Origin: Acidimicrobiia bacterium
GTDB lineage: Bacteria > Actinomycetota > Acidimicrobiia > UBA5794 > JAOTWH01
Assembly: GCA_029863035.1 (NCBI GenBank)
Contig: JAOTWH010000040.1
Span: 1-14,450, forward strand
Reading direction: 5' to 3'
DNA length: 14,450 nucleotides
The notes below the pieces were generated by a model that was given only the letters and a program-made list of their open reading frames with translations, was not told the DNA's origin and ran no database searches. Below are positions 13,297 to 14,450 of this stretch, one piece after another. Position 1 is the first letter of the stretch, and each line of letters starts with the position of its first letter. Made by a program: the position numbers and the translations under genes.

Positions 13297-14304
13297 ATGC
13301 CCGACTACGACAGACGGTCGGCCAAGGTGCGCCGTCGCTTGGTCACGATCCCACGACACGTCCTTGGACTGATAGTTGTAACCATCACCTTGCCGCTGCT
13401 GTTGGTGGCAGCGCTGATATTCGACCTCGTGAGATGGGCCAGCACGAGACGGCGTTTCATGGCATCGAGGCTCGTCCTCTTCCTGTGGGTCTATCTCTTC
13501 CTAGGGGTATTGGGCGTTATCGCCTTCGGCTTCGGCTGGCTCTTGAGCGGATTCGGCCTTCGCCGCGACGCCTTGGTCGCCAGCGCCTACCCGGTGCAAA
13601 CCAGGTGGGCCACCGCGCTGTTCAACGCGGGCAAGGTGTTGTTCCGCCTCAGCTTCGAGGTTACGGGTGACGACGCAGCCAAACCCGGCCCCATCATCAT
13701 GCTCATGAACCACGCCAGTTTGTTGGACGTGGTGCTCCCGATCACGGTGGTCGCCGGACCACATCGCATGAGGTTGCGATACCTGCTCAAGAGAGAGCTG
13801 TTGACAGATCCGGCGATCGACATCGGCGGGTTGCGATTGCCCAACTACTTTGTCGACCGACGCGCCGCCACCTTGGGTGAATCGAGTGCGATCCGCCAAC
13901 TCGCTACCGGCATCGGAGAGCGCGATGGTGTGTTGATCTACCCAGAAGGCACTCGCTTCACCCCCGCCAAGCTAGAGCGGGCACTGAAGCGGCTCGCCAA
14001 GAGCGATCCCGAGCACCTCGAGGCGGCCCGCAAGCTGAGGCACGTGTTGCCCCCCAGACCGGCCGGGACATTGGCTGCGCTGGATGGGTCGCCCGACGCC
14101 GATGTGGTATTCGCTGCCCACGTTGGGCTAACAGGCCTAGCAGAGATATCTGATTTCTGGAGCGGCGCCATCATCGGTCGTGAAGTGAAAATGAGTCTGT
14201 GGCGGGTTCCACGTTCGTCGATCCCCGAAGACCGCAAAGGACGGCTCGATTGGCTCATCGAGCAATGGCAACGGGTTGACGACTGGGTGGACGAAGCCCT
14301 GTGA
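13297..14304 (+). CDS. plsC: PlsC-type acyltransferase (1-acylglycerol-3-phosphate acyltransferase family)
   Basis: A 335-residue membrane-bound acyltransferase of the PlsC/LPLAT family, which transfers an acyl chain to a lysophosphatidate-like acceptor. The catalytic motif is NHASLLD (138-144, His139 and Asp144), followed by NYFVDRR (about 183-189) and YPEGTRF (215-221). Two hydrophobic segments precede the domain (about 22-43 and 59-85). The C-terminal part holds LPPRPAGTLAAL and a long extension to 335 residues, longer than the roughly 240 of classical PlsC, as in many actinobacterial paralogues whose acceptor is unknown. The start ATG at 13297 has no Shine-Dalgarno. TAACCT (13282-13287) could be a -10 giving a near-leaderless mRNA. 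Confidence 0.9.
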   Translation: MPDYDRRSAKVRRRLVTIPRHVLGLIVVTITLPLLLVAALIFDLVRWASTRRRFMASRLVLFLWVYLFLGVLGVIAFGFGWLLSGFGLRRDALVASAYPVQTRWATALFNAGKVLFRLSFEVTGDDAAKPGPIIMLMNHASLLDVVLPITVVAGPHRMRLRYLLKRELLTDPAIDIGGLRLPNYFVDRRAATLGESSAIRQLATGIGERDGVLIYPEGTRFTPAKLERALKRLAKSDPEHLEAARKLRHVLPPRPAGTLAALDGSPDADVVFAAHVGLTGLAEISDFWSGAIIGREVKMSLWRVPRSSIPEDRKGRLDWLIEQWQRVDDWVDEAL

Positions 14305-14314
14305 TGGCCATCTA

Positions 14315-14450
14315 ATGGAAGTGCTCTGGATCAACGCCCTGGTGGTCTTTGCTGCCTTCTTCGCTGTGGTTGGCGAGTCTGGCGCTGACCGACGCCATGC
14401 AATGGGTGGTGTCTTTGCCCGTCCAGGTTGACCAGGTTGGCACCCAACCC
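14315..14450 (+). pseudogene. Start of a possible membrane protein gene, apparently split between two frames
   Basis: After the plsC stop, ATG at 14315 opens MEVLWINALVVFAAFFAVVG, a good start for a hydrophobic helix, but this frame turns polar and stops about 39 codons in. In the next frame from about 14364, LWLASLALTDAMQWVVSL continues hydrophobically and is open to the right edge. Joining the two near 14363-14370 gives one continuous membrane-like segment, so a one-base indel (real or an assembly error) is plausible. It is equally possible that neither frame is a gene and the true start lies beyond the edge. No family was recognised and no Shine-Dalgarno is clear. Confidence 0.3.

Overview
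The window looks like chromosomal DNA from a high-GC actinobacterium. It has an actinobacterial-type LexA box (CGAAC-N4-GTTCG), a DnaE2-type translesion polymerase, an SigA/SigB-like sigma factor, several genes with no visible Shine-Dalgarno sequence, and GC-rich codon use. The protein style (acidic lipoprotein linker, enlarged Liv permeases) reminded me of Acidimicrobiia, but that placement is inference. No RNA gene, transposase, integrase, phage gene or CRISPR array was seen.

Left part (1-5854, mostly minus strand). The first 3260 bases are the 5' part of dnaE2 (imuC), which runs off the left edge. A perfect LexA box lies 18 bases upstream of its start. The dnaE2 frame carries an in-frame insertion of about 260 bases of palindromic repeat DNA in its PHP domain. 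Next come a small DUF1059 gene (minus), a small single-pass membrane protein (plus), an unrecognised 336-residue protein (minus), and directly upstream of that a group 2-like sigma-70 factor (minus).

Centre (5855-12267, plus strand). A divergent promoter region holds an 11-base perfect inverted repeat and is followed by a complete branched-chain amino acid type (HAAT) ABC transporter: lipoprotein binding protein, LivH, LivM, LivG and LivF. The last four genes overlap by 1 or 4 bases at each junction. A perfect 15-bp hairpin separates the binding-protein gene from the permeases, which probably lets the binding protein be made in excess. Both permeases are much longer than usual.

Right part (12268-14450). 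The gap after livF carries a second copy of the same repeat that interrupts dnaE2, in the other orientation and in non-coding DNA. It is followed by an SGNH/GDSL hydrolase, a PlsC-type acyltransferase, and the start of a possible membrane protein that seems to be split between two frames.

The most notable observation is the repeat family: one copy is intergenic, and another sits inside a reading frame, keeps it open, and adds a Pro/Gly/Arg-rich segment to a DNA polymerase. This resembles in kind the Rickettsia palindromic elements that insert in frame into protein genes.
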